Below, in pieces: positions 22,541 through 35,600 of a DNA stretch of 64,000 nt. Positions within the stretch are counted from its first letter, which is position 1. Every line of letters begins with the position of its first letter. Under the pieces are notes generated by a model that saw only the letters and a program-made list of their open reading frames with translations, made no database searches and was not told the DNA's origin. Origin of the DNA: Phoronis australis (lineage: Eukaryota; Phoronida; Phoronidae); NCBI GenBank assembly GCA_002633005.1, contig NMRA01000087.1:126001-190000 (forward strand), in the 5' to 3' direction. The position numbers and the translations under genes are program-made.

Positions 22541-25003
22541 ATACTGGACGTGACTTCTGAGTATGGGGTCTCATTTTTGTTCTCTAAATCAAATTCAAAT
22601 TTTTGACATTTTCCATTCTACTTCTGTGTAAACTGAAGGTAAGTGCCCCTCTATCTCTTCAAAAGTATGTTATGGTTTATGATGATGGAGGTCTAGCCCA
22701 AGTTGACACTTGATCCCTCGATTTGAGCTAAAAACTTGAGATTTCGACTAAAGGCTAATAATTCAGTTTAATTGTTAATATTGAGGTCATCAAGTGCAAG
22801 CCAGGATTACACAGAATGGAAAGTATTACAGATTAATTCGAGTACTAACATTAGAACCCGGGCCCTGGTCTCGAGAAGAACCGACTGTTCTTGATGGCTT
22901 GGCATATAGAATGAACTGCTGAGCCAAGCCGTGATAAAGTCTGATTTCGAGCAATAGCAAACCATTCAGTTCCTCCTAAGCTCTTAAGTCGCATCTAATG
23001 CGTAACTAAACAAAGAATGAAATAGTTTTTTGTGACGTGGCCCATTTCACCAGAAGTGACTTGGACACAAATTTGACTTGCGCTTCCACTCGACAATTGA
23101 TGAAGGTTTAGCCATGTCGTTATTAGCACGTCAGTTTGGAGAAAATTCATATAAATTATTTGGGTAATTACAAGTTATGGGTACGTATTCTCAGGCGACT
23201 GCGTTTTTGTATTTTTGCTTAACTCAGTTTTAATTTTTTTTCAGAAATAGTTATAGGGATTGCAAGACCAAATTTCTATCTTAGGAAGTTACTTTGATGA
23301 AACTGAGTTCAGTCAATAAAAATGTTTTTACGCACGAGTGTGGATGGAAATTGGTCCACCTGTGAGTCGTCTGGTACGTGAATATTGCATTGACTAACAG
23401 TTGCACAACTAAAGGCTATATAGTGCATAAACATTTTTATTTACAAAACCAATTGGATCTCATTTGTGTCAAACTACTCACAAACAAGTAAATAAATAAG
23501 TCAACAATTGCCTTCACGTATTGTTCTCGTGCTAACAACCACTACAGCATAGCTCTGTCAGAAAAACTACTGAAGTATCACAACGTAACTCCAGAGCAGT
23601 ATTTTTACTGATTCGGGTTCATCCTTACCCATTGTGGATGACGATTTTGAAGATTATGGAACAGCTTGAGCTTGCACAGCGAGCATCCAAATTTTTACCA
23701 ACATTTTGGTGCCACATGATTCTCAACCCTACAATACTCAACAGTAATGTTTATTATAACTGCCTTCAACAAAAGATATACAAAAGGATATATTCAATAA
23801 TAGCACATTTAGAATATCTTCTTTTGTGTACAGGTTCCATTTACTTGTGTGAAAGCAGCATAATTATGCTGTTTACAGGGCTGCCAACCCAAAAATATGT
23901 ATTTTGCAAGAGAAAACTTGCAATTTCCGAAATTTTTATGAGTTTTAATTATAAAATGGCGCGATACATCCAAACAACAAATTTAAGTTTCAAATCATGT
24001 TGAACTAAAAAGCATAATAAAAAACTCAGCTCGTCGTGTTGCCGTGTGGTCAACATGCTCACATTCTTCCCCACGGGACAAGAGCTCTTAACAAAATCTT
24101 TGATTTCAAATCCCATGCTATTGTTGTGGGCGGGTTCTCAATGCATATGTAGGCACAATGAAACATAAAGTTTTTTCCCCCCGCTTTCCAAATGCTTGCC
24201 TTAAAAGCACATAAACTACAAGTAAATACAGAACAGCTGGCAGCTCTGTATTTGTCAAATTTTTGATTTTTACACCAAACGAACCCAAAGTTCAACACTT
24301 TTGTCAAATGAAACGGCCATGCAAAGGACAGCACTAATTCAACAACTAATCTGTTCTTTGTCACACAATCAAATCACAAACATAGTCACAAAAATATCAA
24401 GTAAATGTTCAATCTTCAATAAAATGAATGTATGACAATTGGGTCTACATTAATATTGAAATCAAACCTGTTTCCCCTCAAACAACCGCCTGTATATTAA
24501 GTCTGTGACTAAAAATACGTCATTGGCCATCTGACAAAAGAATATTTCTCTCAGCAACAGAAACAAAATTTTTGTAACGATAATGAGCTCGCCATGACCC
24601 TGAGAAACGAAAAAAATCCTGCCAATCTATTTCGTTTCAGAGGAGTGAGGGTAGGGCGAGGGAGTACAAAAATAGTTTTAACTGCCATTTAGAGGTGTTT
24701 AACTCGGAACAATTTGTCTAAATTATATGTATCTAATAGTTCAGTTGTCCTTTGTTCCATTTAAGGACTGCATATCTCACAAGCTTCAAAGCTTGCAAAT
24801 TAAGTCAATCGTTAGAACTTTCCTTTACAGCATTGAGCAATGTTCCATCTTAAAAGTGTGTCTGTGACGATGCAATAATGCTCAGTACCCCAACAACGTT
24901 CAATGTCTCTCACTTGTTCTTGACGTATAAGAGCACATATAAGTTCAATACACATCAAGTCTTCCCATTAGTATCTCTTCTCAATTCCTGCCACGATGCC
25001 CAT
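22541..25003. other. Intergenic region between WIPI2 and TIM23 3' ends
   Basis: AT-rich sequence with no recognised gene. A short inverted repeat pairs CAATAAAAATGTTTTTACGC near 23314-23335 with 23423-23444. The 123-codon frame at 23632-24003 has low-complexity coding character. I found no clear AATAAA on the minus strand for TIM23. Confidence 0.5.
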
Positions 25004-28000
25004 TTAATCCATGCCAGCCATCTGTTTTAATCTGTCCCTACTCGTCCACAGGCAGTAGACTGCGGCTATACCTAGGCCTATCCCACCGCCGCGAAGACTC
25101 TTTTTCCAGCCAGCTGCAAAATTCGAATGAATCATGAAAACTGGGATAAATGACTATTGGTGATAAATGGGTCAGCAGTAAATAAAATGCAATGATCCAT
25201 TTTAACGATTAACTAAAACACAGAAGACAGCTGTTCAAGTGGCAGTAAATCCAAACTGACCTGACAGGGAGAATTTTCTCTCAAGTTTATTCTCCAAAGT
25301 CGAGCAGTAATCTCGTTAGCAGAAACAAGCAATAATACGAAAATAGCCTGCTGATCATTCAACATATTCTTACAATTACAACTTTTGAAATTTGAATTGA
25401 TCCCATGCTGAGCGCTGGCAATCATTCTTCCTATTACAAGCCTTATGAACCGACCAACAGACAATATATGTAGAAGAGCGAGTCTTTCTACTGGTCAGGT
25501 CATATTTCTTGAAAGTATCTATGTTAATAGTGCAGTAACGCACAGCTCGCAGTCAAGCCAAATTGAATATGCTCCACTTCCTCTTGTCTTCACCACTTAC
25601 TGAGGCAAGACTACCTTTAATTATAGTGTACTGCGGACACTTACCGGATGACTTATATAGAAGACCTGTTAGGGTAGCACTTGATAATGTGTTCAACTCA
25701 TCCTCCGCACCTCGACCGTACGCTATTATCGTGCCAATGCCGCTGTACATGAGAGCTGCAAAACAAATATACATTCAGTAATTATCAAAAGCACAGTCGA
25801 CACTGTTTTACCCTGACAGAAGGACATATTAAAACTAAACTAGATGCTTGAATAGAATTTTAAAGAGACAGGTCAAAGTTAAATATCATAAAATAACGAT
25901 TTGAGAAGCCACACCCTTGATAGACAAACCTCAAATACGACAACCCACCAGCAACACATTCTAAAAACAGGCAACCTAGTAAATTACTGTCACATGACAT
26001 CGCGTCTGTGGCACCTGCAGCAACAGTCGCTACAATCCAGTTATTTCCCAACTTACAGGTATAAAAGGTTCCCAAAAACATTACAGTAATGCAGGTTCGG
26101 TCTTACCTACTATTCCTAAAGCTTGTGCTGTTGACGCGCCTTGCTTTGTGATGAAATTTAACATTCTGAAAGGAACACGATGTGTTTTAATGAGAGGGCT
26201 TTCCACTAGACTTAAGGTACAAAATAAGTAAACACAAACATGAACTTCCACAGCGTAGTGCCTAACACTCTACAGGCAAAAACGGAAGAATGTTTCCCCC
26301 CAAAAAAGGAACATCATTTTAAGTTACTGGGGGATTCTGATAAAGCATCTATCACCAGAAAGCGCCCATGGCTCCTTTTCCATGAAAAAGTGACTGCAAG
26401 AAATCATTGTTTCCACAGAAGCACACAGGACACTTCATCGAAAATCCCAGGTAATAAGACAAGGTTTGAGAAGAAGATAGGACTAAATTGATCAATGCAA
26501 AATTCTTGGTCAACAAGGCAACATGGAGCATAATAGTTCTTGACTGACTGATTTATTTAGCACTGAATAAACATTAAACAATAGAAACACACGTACGCAC
26601 GCACAAAACTAAATTAGCAATGACAAAGAAGACTAGGGTATCAGTAAAATAAATTAAAAGTTAAGAGGACAGCAGGTGTATACTAGATGACACAAAAAGT
26701 GTGGAGATTTTCATACCTGTATTGATAAGCTTGCTAGTGATTTAATTTTACTTAACATAGCTGGTTATCAATAATAATTTCTACCCTAAAGAATGCAGGT
26801 ATATGCAGACTCACTGTGTTCTATAGACTGCCCCAGTCAGCTGTTTCGTGCTAGTCTCCTTTAATCCTGAGTAAATGCCATTCAAGCCACCAATAGCACC
26901 ACCTGTAAGTATGAAATGAAACTACCATTTTCCACAACAGCTGGGATAACTACATATTTACTACAAAGCATCAAGAATTTCAGTACCTCGCAAGTTTGTC
27001 AAGATTACGCAAGCGTTAGAGAAATAGCACGAGTTAAAGAAAGTTTTGTGATCTCACAAAAGGAATTGAATACATCCCTAATCTCAAGGCCTGCAGACTT
27101 TTTAACAGTAATTCTACATGGATTGGTTGAATGTCTTCCACATGACCTGCAAGGACACCAGTATCATGAGGTTTGGTTACAACTCTGCTGTTACACCACA
27201 ATCCATCATTTAAGAAAAGCTTTTGGTCATCATTAGAGACCTATTTCTTTGCAAATCAAGGCACTGCTTCACTTAGAAGCCTTTTAACCTGCGAAACTCG
27301 TATACAAGACCTAAGACCAATTGATTTCTTCACCTAAGAAAAGTCACGTGTTTGGTCTTAATTTTACACCACCTAAATTCTAAATTCTAAGATGTAAATA
27401 ATGAGAAACAACTGCCTGGAGTAAATTAAGACTTAAGACAAAAACAAGTTGTACATATATTCACGGAAGCTGCTAACTCAAGGGGTGGAAATAAGTGTCG
27501 CACTCACCAATACAGTTCCTGATTTCAAAACAAACTTCATGTGCCCGATAAGCTCAAATCAACAACTCACAAACATGACCGCTTAACACAGAGCCGGGTT
27601 CACAAAGCACTGCTAATACACCCCAAAATACAACTCACATACAAGATTCAATGACTGTCCTACAAGGAAAAGGAGTCAGGGAGCTATGTTCGAGAGCCAG
27701 GACACAAGTTTCTGAGACCATGCACTGTGTTTGGCGATGGGGCACATGAGCTATGATTATAGAGTCGAGGATCTATGTTCATGAATGCGACAGCTGTGCT
27801 GTTTCCACCTCTTACAACTGTTTTTGCTTTTCCCACTGATAAATTTTGCGGCTGAGTTTTTATACCGATTCACTGGACACGGTAAAAGGTCAAGAATGTA
27901 AACTCTGCTATACCAGAATACAGCACGCACATCATTACCTGTCAGTACAGAGCCACCTATCTGCTGAAACGCCAGTTCAAAGCGACCTCTCCGGTGACTT

Positions 28001-30132
28001 GAACCTTCCGGGAAAATAAACTGTGGCTCCGAAGCTGGTCCCAGGTACGACGGGTCAAAGTTCAGGTAAGGTGACGTGATCGCTCCCTGAGAAGTAACTG
28101 TAAAATAAGAGGTTTTTTATACTCGCAGACTAGACGCAAAATACTTCTTAGACATACGTAGCAGCCAACTGACAATACTTTCAAGCATAGTTCGACAGTA
28201 AATGTAACTAGTCACACATGCCACTAGGTCTCAGTTGCTAACAACGTATCCAAATAAGAGGGCTGTCAGTAGTCGCGTTGTTGGGAATGGTATTTAACAA
28301 AACTTAAGTCAGCTACAAACTTTCATCGTGGGCCACTATTTTATTTTTCATGTTTACTCAGTTCCAAAGTTTTAGACAGTGATAATAAGGTCACGAGAAA
28401 CTGTTTGAATGATCTGTTTTTATATATGGCATGCGCAGATTCAACTCGCTAGGTCAGAAAGCAACACGAACATTTCGTTATCACTGCGAATAGGTCCCTC
28501 ATTGCAAACGTTTTTTTCTGACACTGGAGAATAGAATTAGGAAATGCGCTCAACACAATTTGAGCAGGAGGGAACAATAAACGAATTCATTTTATCTTGG
28601 ATTATATGACCTTATGTCCTAAAAATAAAAATTGCCTTGGCGCGTTCTGAATGCTGTCTAGTGTAAGTCACCACGACAACATTGATGTTTGAGTGACCTC
28701 CCCTGACTCATCGTTCAAACTAGATCACAGAGTATCTGCATATACACCGTGTCTGCCCTCAGCCACACTGCATACTCAAAGACCTCACGAAGTTGAGGTC
28801 TAAGAATTAGGTCAGTGAAGAAAATGAAATGTTTATTATACGTCGATCGGGATTGATGAATTGTCTGCGTTGTGAGGAATCTCTCTGTGAGAAAAATCTG
28901 TGACAGGTTACTTTCAAGCAGCCTCAAGATGACGCCACTGCATTTACAACATACCCAGCTTTCCTTCAGGCAACATTACATCGCCATAGAAGGCACACAT
29001 GTAGGCGATCTTGTAGCCACATAAAAGTTACTCGTTTCAAAATACATTTTGTAACATTGAATGAAACATGCACTCATTAAGTTATAGTTATCATATAACA
29101 TGACTCTGGAAACAATTTAGTCAAAATAATTCGAAAATCTGTTGAGGTTGACTTCAGCTTCCCTTGCTGGGTCGCATTTTGAGGAAGTTACAGAAAATGA
29201 CACCAGTTCACGAACAAAAAGTCAAAGGGACAGAAATTCCTCCGGATATCTTCACATGCTACTTTTTGCAAGTGTCAGACACCAGGTCACACACTCTGCT
29301 CAGTCTTGCGCTTGTTATGGCCTTACTCAAGTGACGTCAATTGAAAATACTTTGAGGTTATTACGCACGTTGAAAAAGTAATCCGCTATCAAAAAGTGGA
29401 GTTGGAATTCTTCACAAAAGTGATCTCAATTCCCATAGGCATAGGCATGCTTCATCGAGAATATGGATAGAACCAGAAAGGATCACATGCGCGCACCCAG
29501 GAGCTCGAACGAGCCCCCCATAAGGCAAAGCGGGCAAAAAGGTTCGCCTCAGAGAAATAAAAAGTCCAAAAAAAAGTAGAAAAAGAGACATAAGTCCACT
29601 AAAGTAAAAAGGCAGGAATTCGGCGGATGAACAATTCATAGATCTGAACATACTCTGTTTATTTATTTTTTATTTAATTATCTTATTTTTTAGTAAAAGG
29701 TCCACATTCTCAAAATTTGAGCCATCTACTTTTTAGGCTGGGTGCGCGCATGGATCACTGGACTGAAGAAAGTAGTTGCCTTTAAGTTATGTAACTTTAA
29801 GTATTTTTGACGAGGTGAAAACCCTTTATTCGGTGGGCGGATTTGGTCTACCGTCCATTTAAAAAACATGGGACGCAATTAACACAGATACCGATGGGGA
29901 ATGTATATTATATAAATCCGAGGGGTTACGACGTGTTGCCTAACCTTGCTCAGTCACTCTGGTCACGTAATCGCGTTCGTGTTCTGGCGCAGAAAATTTT
30001 GCCGGGTGATGTCTGATGACATCTAGTTATTGAACAAGTTAAGTGAATCCACTTACCTGGAACATTCATTGAAGGGTCTCGCATTCCATAGGACCCAAAA
30101 ATACTACCACCAGACTGTTCTGTTGACATCAT
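25004..30132 (-). CDS. TIMM23: TIM23, mitochondrial inner-membrane import channel subunit
   Basis: TIM23 forms, with TIM17 and TIM50, the translocase that takes presequence proteins across the inner membrane. Exons on the minus strand, in coding order: 30132-30057, 28097-27939, 26902-26815, 26165-26107, 25755-25645, 25113-25004. All junctions are GT/AG, the phases chain, and 603 bases encode 200 residues plus TAA (25006-25004). Residues 1 to about 70 are the hydrophilic intermembrane-space part, with SPYLNFDPSYLGP. The RRGRFELAFQQIGGSVL start of helix 1, then GGLNGIYSGLKET, RGAEDELNTLSSATLTGLLY and the final GGGIGLGIAAVYCLW helix follow the TIM17/22/23 fold with its glycine zippers. Length is near the human 209. 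The start is ATGATG at 30132; either Met may be used. Head to head with NAF1 (2.5 kb apart). Confidence 0.96.
29487..29751 (-). mobile_element. MITE with perfect 14-bp ends and 7-bp target repeat (TIM23 intron 1)
   Basis: The left end ATGCGCGCACCCAG (29487-29500) and its exact complement (29738-29751) are bounded by GGATCAC on both sides (29480-29486 and 29752-29758). The interior matches copies at 17202 and 55959 in inverse orientation. Frames inside are accidental. Confidence 0.82.
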
Positions 30133-31111
30133 CGCTGGAAAAGTGATTTTGTATAAAACGACGATGTTAAAAAACTACAACACATGTAAGCGGAAACGAT
30201 ATAGAACGCATGCGCAGACTTTGGGCTTTACTGATAGGACAATGTGCTTAATAATTTGTTCGAAATATTGTGGATATCAAAACAAAAAATTAATTAAAGA
30301 CATTTTTAACCATATTTATGTGTCTAATTGTTTAAATATGAAATTTATATTGCTTAAAATATGACAATATAAAGAAATAAATCCATTAAATGCATCAAAT
30401 CATCAAATTTAATACGTCTGATTTACTAGTACACACGAGGAAATCCCTATCAGGTCGCGTGAGTTAGGGATTCCGTTCTTGCGTTCTGGTCAGCTGAATA
30501 GGTGTTTAGAAGTGGAATTTCTCTACTAATGATGATCATCCAGGTTTGCGTTGTTCATTTCTGTTTATGGGTTACCGGTTACGCTTTTGAATTCTCTGAA
30601 ATTAATAAATATGGTTACTAAATAGCAAAATCGTTTGGCGCTAGTCCGTACTGATCAGTCACTGTTCAGGTTAGCCGCCTGACACGGTCGATGCTACACT
30701 GCTACAGTAGTACAGTGGAGAAAGGTATAAAACTGCTATTCAGTATGATCATCTACTACTAGTACCAAGCACTTCCGGAACAACACAAAGCATGTCAATA
30801 TGATTGTAATTTGTTTACGCATTTTCTCTCCGACTTCACCACATTTACTAGAACTGGTGACATTGAGCCTTGAGGTGAGTGTCACTGACACTGACAGTGA
30901 CCACCATGACATGAGTACCTAAGTCACTAGTACATCCAGATTTTCCGAATTCAATCATCAACATTGATGGCAAAACATCTCGTCTGAATTTCTCCATTCA
31001 CATCTAAACAACGCATGCTTGTCAAGCCACTCACAACCTCACACTGAGAACCAGTGGGGCTATGGGCAAATTTCTAAGCTTACTTGAATCTGTACTTGTT
31101 TCAAAACTATA

Positions 31112-31205
31112 GATATACAGCTTTGCATTGATATGGGTAAAAAAATGGCCATATAAAATCTGACACAAAAACTACACTTTTCCTTGAGTAAACTAATGTA
31201 GTTTA
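31112..31205. repeat. Inverted partner of the palindrome centre
   Basis: GATATACAGCTTTGCA, ATGGGTAAAAAAATG and CCTTGAGTAAACTAATG read in the opposite sense to 31862-31975 at roughly 80 percent by eye. It suggests a second, partial copy of the same family. Confidence 0.55.
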
Positions 31206-31691
31206 CCAGACTTTCGAAAAGATAGCCAGCCAGCTAGCTGTTTGAAGACTGTCGTCAAAATACAGCTAGGTACCACTGTGTGTATTTCTTCCGTAGACCC
31301 TGAAATTGCACACAGCCAGGGTAGTTCTGCTTGTCACCACGCCGTGAAACTTGTATCAACATGTAAAACCAAAGACTGGACGGGGTGCATGCAAAATCTG
31401 GGAATCAGCCGGCACTCACCTTGCCTGTTACAGCCGCTTAAGTGAAAAAACAATGCAATAAACGTCATTTTCTTGCATAACTCTCCAACTTTTTCTAGCA
31501 ACGAAAAGTATGTCGTTATTTTGAAAACAATACACTCGTGTCACGCGCACGCGCCATTTCCTAAGTTTTGCGACATCACTCGGGAGATGATGATAGCTTG
31601 GCAGCAGCAAAATTTCTTCTGAAATTGGGTTTTTCGGTATCAAAATTCTAAAAACTTATAATGAAGTGAAACCAGTTCCAATAATTTATTG

Positions 31692-32147
31692 TGACATGTA
31701 CGCAACCTCTTGAAAGAAGAACAGTTGATTGAAGAATCGGCAAAAAAAAAACTGGCCAATAGGTGACGTGATATTTCATGGTGCTGAAAACCGTCGCTAA
31801 AGATCACTCCACAACTTTAGTAGCAAAGTAATGGTAGAACGCCACTTTTTCCAACACCGTTAAATAATTTAGTTTACTCAAGGAAGACTGTAGTTTTTAA
31901 TGACCCTAATTTTGAGTCAGATTTTATCTCACTACTTTTTTACCCACATCGGTGCTAAGCTGTATATTTATATACAGCTTTGTACCAAGGCTATCTAAAA
32001 GATTGCTGTTCTACTGGCGTATTTTGCTACTAAGTTTGTGGACCGTCAAAATGCGGAGGGTTTCAGCGGTGTGAAGTAGAGCCAACGCCTAATTTCTTTT
32101 TTCACCGATTCTTCAGTCAACTGTCCTTCCAAAAGATTGCCAACATG
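31692..32147. repeat. Large imperfect palindrome (foldback element)
   Basis: The left arm from about 31692 (CATGTACGCAACC, ACAGTTGATTGAAGAATCGG) pairs with the right arm ending about 32147 (CCGATTCTTCAGTCAACTGT). Further in, TTTAGTAGCAAAGTA pairs with TACTAAGTTTGTGG-side sequence. The centre (about 31862-31975) is itself an inverted copy of 31112-31205, sharing TATACAGCTT and CCTTGAGTAAACTAA. It is probably a MITE with a rearranged relative next to it. Confidence 0.65.
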
Positions 32148-32689
32148 CCACAACAATTATTGGAATTTGTTTCACTTTGTGTTATTTCAATACCAGCATT
32201 GATTTACAGAATTTGTGATCATATTTTGCTTCGTCGAAGCTTTTATAATCTCTCAAAAGATGTCACAAAAATAGAGCAAATGCCACGTATCACGAGCATC
32301 CTGTTTTCAAGACTATGTGCTTGCATACACTATCTGGGATGTGTTCCCGTACCAAACCTGTACTTCAAGCTACTGACTATGTACTCTCTGCTTTCATTCG
32401 TCAGAGGTAAAAGCCTAAAGGACACACATTTGGATGTTGAACAAGACCAAGAAAAATGCGGAATTAAACACCAGGCTTCATTTGGTGTACTTTTGAAGCA
32501 GCTAGGAGATTACAATATGAGCAATTGAGATCATTTTTAAGAAAGTGCAATAGGTTTGTCTTCCAGATAATTCAGACAGTTGAAATGTAGGTTTACCTGT
32601 TGTGGGAACTAAGAAAACGTGTTACCTGATTGATCTGACTTTTTGTTTTAGACAAATATTTAGCTCAACCTCAAGAATTTGCTGTCGTC

Positions 32690-35600
32690 ATGGATGATAT
32701 GGTAACAAATGTCGACGGAGAAGTCAAAAACTCTGAGTGTAGCACTAACGACCCAGCATGCTCTAGTCAAAATGTTGATCATCGCGATGTGGAAGGTGTT
32801 AGTGTAGAGTCAGAAAATACACCCAATGGAAATTTGCCATCAGTAAAATTGGTTGAAGACAAATCATGTATGGAATTTAATGTGACTGATAATGCACCAG
32901 TAAACATTCCTGATGGAGAAAGTCCTACGATTGCTGTTGGTACTGATTTAACTAGTTCATTAAATGTAGAACAGTGTATATCTACTATGAATGATCGTGG
33001 AGCTGCACTGGAATCGGAAAAGTCAGGTTACTGCGAGGGAAAAGACTCTGGCGATGGAGAAGTTCACCGGGCAGTCATGTTGTCTCAGGACTCGGGATTG
33101 GAAGTCAAAGTTGTTGAGGAGATGTCCTCGGTCATCAGTCACGTGGTAAGTCGAGCAGGCAGAGCAATTGCTGAATATTTTGTGATTTTATAACAGGAAT
33201 TTTAGTTTACACTTATTGACACGTTTGAAGTTGCATTTCACCCCTTTTATCTATCATTTTAAACATATTTTGATTTATTAACCAAAGACACAACAGCTGA
33301 TAAGCATTGTACTCTTGGGAAATGATCGTTTCACCTGGCTGGCCTATTTTTGAATGTAAGTCTCTACGTGCCATTTTGAAATTTCAAGATTGTTGAACAC
33401 TATTAAATCAACCATTTTCCGTCATGTTTTTGTTTCACCTGGCTGGCCTATTTTTGAATGTAAGTCTCTGCGTGCCATTTTGAAATTTCAAGATTGTTGA
33501 ACACTATTAAATCAACCATTTTCCGACACATTTCATGACCTGTTGAGGGTGTGTTTATTCTTTTCAGTAACAGAAAAAGCCTTATCGTGGCAAGGAAAGT
33601 TTGAACACAGATTTTACAAGAGTAAAATGGTCAAATTGATTTTTGTTTTTTAGCCAGCTAAATAGGGCGAAATTCAGCTTTAAAACCACCCAGGGGCTTC
33701 TACCTCGGAGAGTCTACGGGGTTTTTTTTAATTCAACCAAATGTCAGAAATTCTATTTTGAATAGCCTTAAGTTAAATTTTTGATTTGCATTTCTCGAAA
33801 TGTTAAGTCTTCTGTATATTTAAGCAAACTAGTGGATTTGTGTCTTTTGACAGTTGTAGACAGATTCTGTGGCTACCTTAGCCTGATTGTTGTGAAACAG
33901 GTTAAGCCATCCATAGAGTTGTTTTTAGCTAAAAGTCAACAGACGAAAGCCAATGTACTCTTCGGCAAACATGGCCCAGATATGTGTGTTATTGAGATAT
34001 CTCTAAGCAGCACAGAAACTTTATCAAGTTTAAACCATTTGTTCGAAATACACATTGAATTGTTAGTGAATATTGTGGGATTCCTGGTGACGGACAAAGT
34101 TTGTTAACGACCTTGTGTTTATTACTTTTGTTAGATTAATACACGAATTCTTTCTGTCTCTGAAGAAGTTCTTCTGTGTGACACTATCTAATGAAACTCT
34201 TTACATTATTTGTGCTTGAGGCTATGTTCAACAAGTGGCTTTGTCACGGTAGATCGTTTTAGTGGCTTAAACATGTTTTTGGGCAATAACGAACTGTCAT
34301 TTTGTTAAGCCCAGAAACCTCTTCTCACCTGAGTTGAGAAAAAGTTGATATTAGTTTTATGTTCATTGATAATTGGTATATTTTTGATACAACGCACCTT
34401 TAAATCTGCTTTAAAGTGTAACACAGTCACTGTACAGATATTGATGAGAATCATGTTCCATTTTCTAGCATTAAAAGTCATTTTCCTAAATTTATGTTCA
34501 AAGTCACTGTACACTGACCGTGTTCTGGTGTTGGAAACATATTTAAACTGAAATTGGTTATTGCCTGGAATTCTTCTGTGGACCATACTGTAAACGTACC
34601 CACCATGACTGACAAGCAACTTGGCAGACTCAGTCTGCAGTAATGATAGCATACTTAAGAATTTGGTCGCGCTATGTGAGTAATTAATAAGATGGGGCTG
34701 ATTTTGTTACAAAAAGAGGCCTGTATCCAACTGTTGTCATGTGCACAAGGTGCATGTTTATTATCTCTTTAATATTGTTATTACTTTTTTTGAACAACGG
34801 CAGATCAATTTTTAACTCCTAAGCGCAGTTGATTTTTTATTTTCTCAACACATTCCAGAATGTTCCTCGTGAGCCAGGTCAGAATGAAAGTATGAATAGT
34901 GAATCAGATTCCTCAACAGACAGCGACTCATCTGACAGTGGTGCTGAGTCGGACTCTTCCACAGATATGAACACTGATAAACCTAAAAGTGGAAAGCAGA
35001 GCAATGTCCTGAACAAACAGCCACCAGATGTCGCTACCGAGGAGATCAAGGTCAAGGGGGAGATGTATTTGGAGGTACAGTGCTGGTTAAGGTTACATCG
35101 GACCCTAAAAATATCCAAACTTAATTAACTTCAGAACATCCCATCTCAGAAATGATTGATGAGATTCATAAGCAACTTTCAGATACCACGCTTTATCCAC
35201 TCCAAAATGCAGTTAGGAATTGTCTTTAAAATATTCCACATTTGCATCAGGGGCTATCAAATATGAAGACTTATGATTTTCATGTAAAAATTAATAAAAC
35301 AAAAAAATCAGAAAACTGCAACAGCATTTTTGAGATCTCATCTTGAGCATTTGTCTTGAATTAATTTTTTTCATGTAATTGATACCATTGTTTTGCTAAT
35401 TGGAAGCAAAAAAGACACAGTCACATTACCCTGATTGGTAAAAAGTCAAAAATCTAATTCTGTAGGCTTTTTTGCTTGCACAAAATTTCTACTTTTACTG
35501 TCAGAGTTGAGATCCATTGTATAAAAAATATTTGGCTTACTACACAGACTAGTCAGTGATAGTTGGATATAATGTGCCAGATCTTGAGAACCAGTTTTCT

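Larger units (their letters stand above)
30133..32651. other. Divergent intergenic region between TIM23 and NAF1
   Basis: About 2.5 kb separates the two start regions and should hold both promoters. No TATA box or CpG island stands out. Much of it is foldback repeat (31100-32147). A TTTTGTTTTAG just before 32652 looks like an acceptor, so NAF1 may have an untranslated first exon somewhere here. Confidence 0.5.

Noticed and set aside
23632-24003. 123-codon open frame between WIPI2 and TIM23
   Set aside because: No domain, weak start context and biased AT-rich composition; no splice partner seen.
32145-32528. 127-codon open frame upstream of NAF1
   Set aside because: It starts at the edge of the palindrome arm, has no recognised motif, no acceptor in phase and a stop before the NAF1 exon. 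Composition is like a chance frame.
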